This document shows, in pieces, positions 5,364 through 6,263 of a stretch of 6,263 nt of DNA (its first letter is position 1; every line of letters begins with the position of its first letter). The notes under the pieces were generated by a model. It was not told the DNA's origin and ran no database searches. It was given only the letters and a program-made list of their open reading frames with translations. A program made the translations under genes and the position numbers. The DNA comes from JBBAGE01 sp041655055 (lineage in GTDB: Bacteria; Pseudomonadota; Alphaproteobacteria; Rhodobacterales; Rhodobacteraceae), in contig JBBAGE010000132.1 in assembly GCA_041655055.1 (NCBI GenBank), positions 1 to 6,263 on the forward strand, written 5' to 3'.

Positions 5364-6053
5364 TTGGCATCTCGTAACAAAACCACGCCTGCCCCCACGG
5401 GGCGGGCGCGCCGCGCCCGTGGGGCGGGCGTCGAAGACCCAAAGGGGCGGTTGATCCGCGTCGCGCTGGATCTGTTCGCCCGGCATGGTTTTGACGGGGT
5501 TTCGACCAATATGATCGCGGCTGCGGCGGAATTGTCGCAACCGATGGTCTATTATCATTTCCGCTCCAAAGACGATCTGTGGCAATCGGCCGTGGACAGC
5601 CTGATGCGCGATCTGGGCCAGCGCTATCCGCGCAACACGGCCGAGCTTAAGGATCTGGAACCCACCGCCCAGCTAAGCGTGATGTTGCGCCGGTTCCTGC
5701 AGCTAAGCTTTAGCGATCCACGTCTGGCGCAGATCATCATTTCGGAAACCACTGCCCGCAGCGAGCGGCTGGATTGGCTGGTGCGCGCCTATTTCAAATC
5801 CGGCTTTGGCGAATTTGATGCCGTGATCCGCAAAGGGATCGAGGCCGGCCAGATCAAGGATCTGCCGGTCTATGTGCTGACCAACACGCTTGTCGCCGCC
5901 GCTTCGCTGATCTTTTGCGTGGCGCCGCTGGTGGAGCGAGTCTACGGCGTTGACGTATCCAAGCCCAGCCGCTTTCCCGAAATCGCCGATACTGTTGTGG
6001 ATATCCTGCTCAAAGGGATGCTGCGCAACGACGACCGGGGGCCGGGGGATTAA
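5364..6053 (+). CDS. TetR/AcrR-family transcriptional regulator
   Basis: The 229-residue product is a one-component repressor type: an N-terminal helix-turn-helix that binds DNA as a dimer and a C-terminal ligand and dimer domain. The TTG start at 5364 is supported by AGGAG (5351-5355) eight bases upstream. After a basic, disordered-looking N-terminus (to about residue 26) comes the TetR pattern: GRLIRVALDLFARHGFDGVS, then the helix-turn-helix TNMIAAAAELSQPMVYYHF (about residues 48-66) and RSKDDLW. The C-terminal part does not identify a ligand. It lies 48 bp after dctM on the same strand, so it may be the last gene of the operon and control it by feedback; a CoA thioester or the imported acid would be a reasonable inducer. 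Its likely targets are the dyads in the 654-952 region. Confidence 0.88.
   Translation: MASRNKTTPAPTGRARRARGAGVEDPKGRLIRVALDLFARHGFDGVSTNMIAAAAELSQPMVYYHFRSKDDLWQSAVDSLMRDLGQRYPRNTAELKDLEPTAQLSVMLRRFLQLSFSDPRLAQIIISETTARSERLDWLVRAYFKSGFGEFDAVIRKGIEAGQIKDLPVYVLTNTLVAAASLIFCVAPLVERVYGVDVSKPSRFPEIADTVVDILLKGMLRNDDRGPGD
5393..5424 (+). repeat. 9-bp GC-rich inverted repeat in the 5' coding part of the TetR gene
   Basis: CCCCACGGG (5393-5401) and CCCGTGGGG (5416-5424) are perfect inverted copies with a 14-base spacer. Inside, GGGCGCG and CGCGCCC (5404-5410, 5412-5418) form a competing near-palindrome. The block lies 30 bases after the TTG start and encodes a low-complexity Pro/Arg/Gly stretch. It could lower translation of the regulator through mRNA folding or be an operator for autoregulation. 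Confidence 0.45.
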
Positions 6054-6056
6054 CCC

Positions 6057-6263
6057 CTATTCCCGCACCCGGCGCGACGTGGGATACCCAAGAATTCCTG
6101 TCGGGGCAAAGGCATAGGCGTTGGTGCGCATGGGGTCACCCGTTACCGCGATCATGAAATCATCCGGGTCATGCACGATCGGGACATGCCGTTCGGGATC
6201 GGCGCTTTGCATGAAAACCGCGGGGGCTTTGCCCATGCGGACATGTTCGTCGATCGACCAGGT
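6057..6263 (-). CDS. C-terminal 68 residues of an unrecognised protein (partial)
   Basis: A minus-strand frame enters at the right edge and stays open for 68 codons to TAG at 6059-6057. The tail reads ...HVPIVHDPDDFMIAVTGDP, then MRTNAYAFAPTGILGYPTS, then RRVRE. Composition and codon use match the neighbouring genes and the sequence is not low in complexity, so it looks like a real gene end. It stops three bases from the TetR stop codon, making the pair tightly convergent. I do not recognise the family; the amino end and start lie outside the window. Confidence 0.55.
   Translation of the reverse strand, partial: TWSIDEHVRMGKAPAVFMQSADPERHVPIVHDPDDFMIAVTGDPMRTNAYAFAPTGILGYPTSRRVRE

Noticed and set aside
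3789..5585. Very long open frame of 598 codons on the minus strand
   Set aside because: It is antisense to dctQ, dctM and the TetR start. The product is a His/Gln/Arg/Asp-rich string with no recognisable fold, while the plus strand encodes clear TRAP and TetR proteins.

Overview
The window looks like a piece of an alphaproteobacterial chromosome or large replicon, most like Rhodobacterales. The basis is its high GC content, the GCG/CTG/GGC-rich codon use, the tight operon packing and the pairing of a DctPQM TRAP transporter with CoA-thioester genes. This is inference from composition and gene content; no marker gene is present.

Layout. Positions 1-97 carry the terminal repeats of what looks like an IS21-type insertion sequence. 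It has cut the minus-strand gene that starts at 653, an AMP-forming acyl-CoA synthetase, so only its first ~185 codons remain. Positions 654-952 are an AT-rich divergent control region with several perfect inverted repeats and a 21-bp-phased direct repeat that overlaps a plausible promoter. From 953 the plus strand holds a compact gene run: a DUF35-type OB-fold protein (953-1318), a thiolase-fold enzyme (1269-2402), TRAP transporter subunits DctP (2476-3495), DctQ (3485-4015) and DctM (4008-5315), and a TetR-family regulator (5364-6053). A gene of unknown function converges from the right edge on the minus strand (stop at 6057-6059).

How the genes may work together (inference). The TRAP transporter would import an organic acid, the now broken ligase would activate it to a CoA thioester, and the thiolase-fold/DUF35 pair would break a C-C bond in the activated intermediate, all under the TetR regulator. 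The thiolase-fold protein lacks the nucleophilic cysteine (Ser82 in its place) and the cysteine of the HDCF motif (HDAF here), while its partner lacks the usual zinc-ribbon cysteines. The pair therefore looks more like the retro-aldolase type (Ltp2 with a DUF35 partner) than a true thiolase.

The most striking nucleotide-level signal is two consecutive perfect hairpins, with 10-bp and 13-bp stems and 3-nt loops, just after the dctP stop codon and inside the first codons of dctQ. They are a likely device for making more binding protein than membrane subunits.
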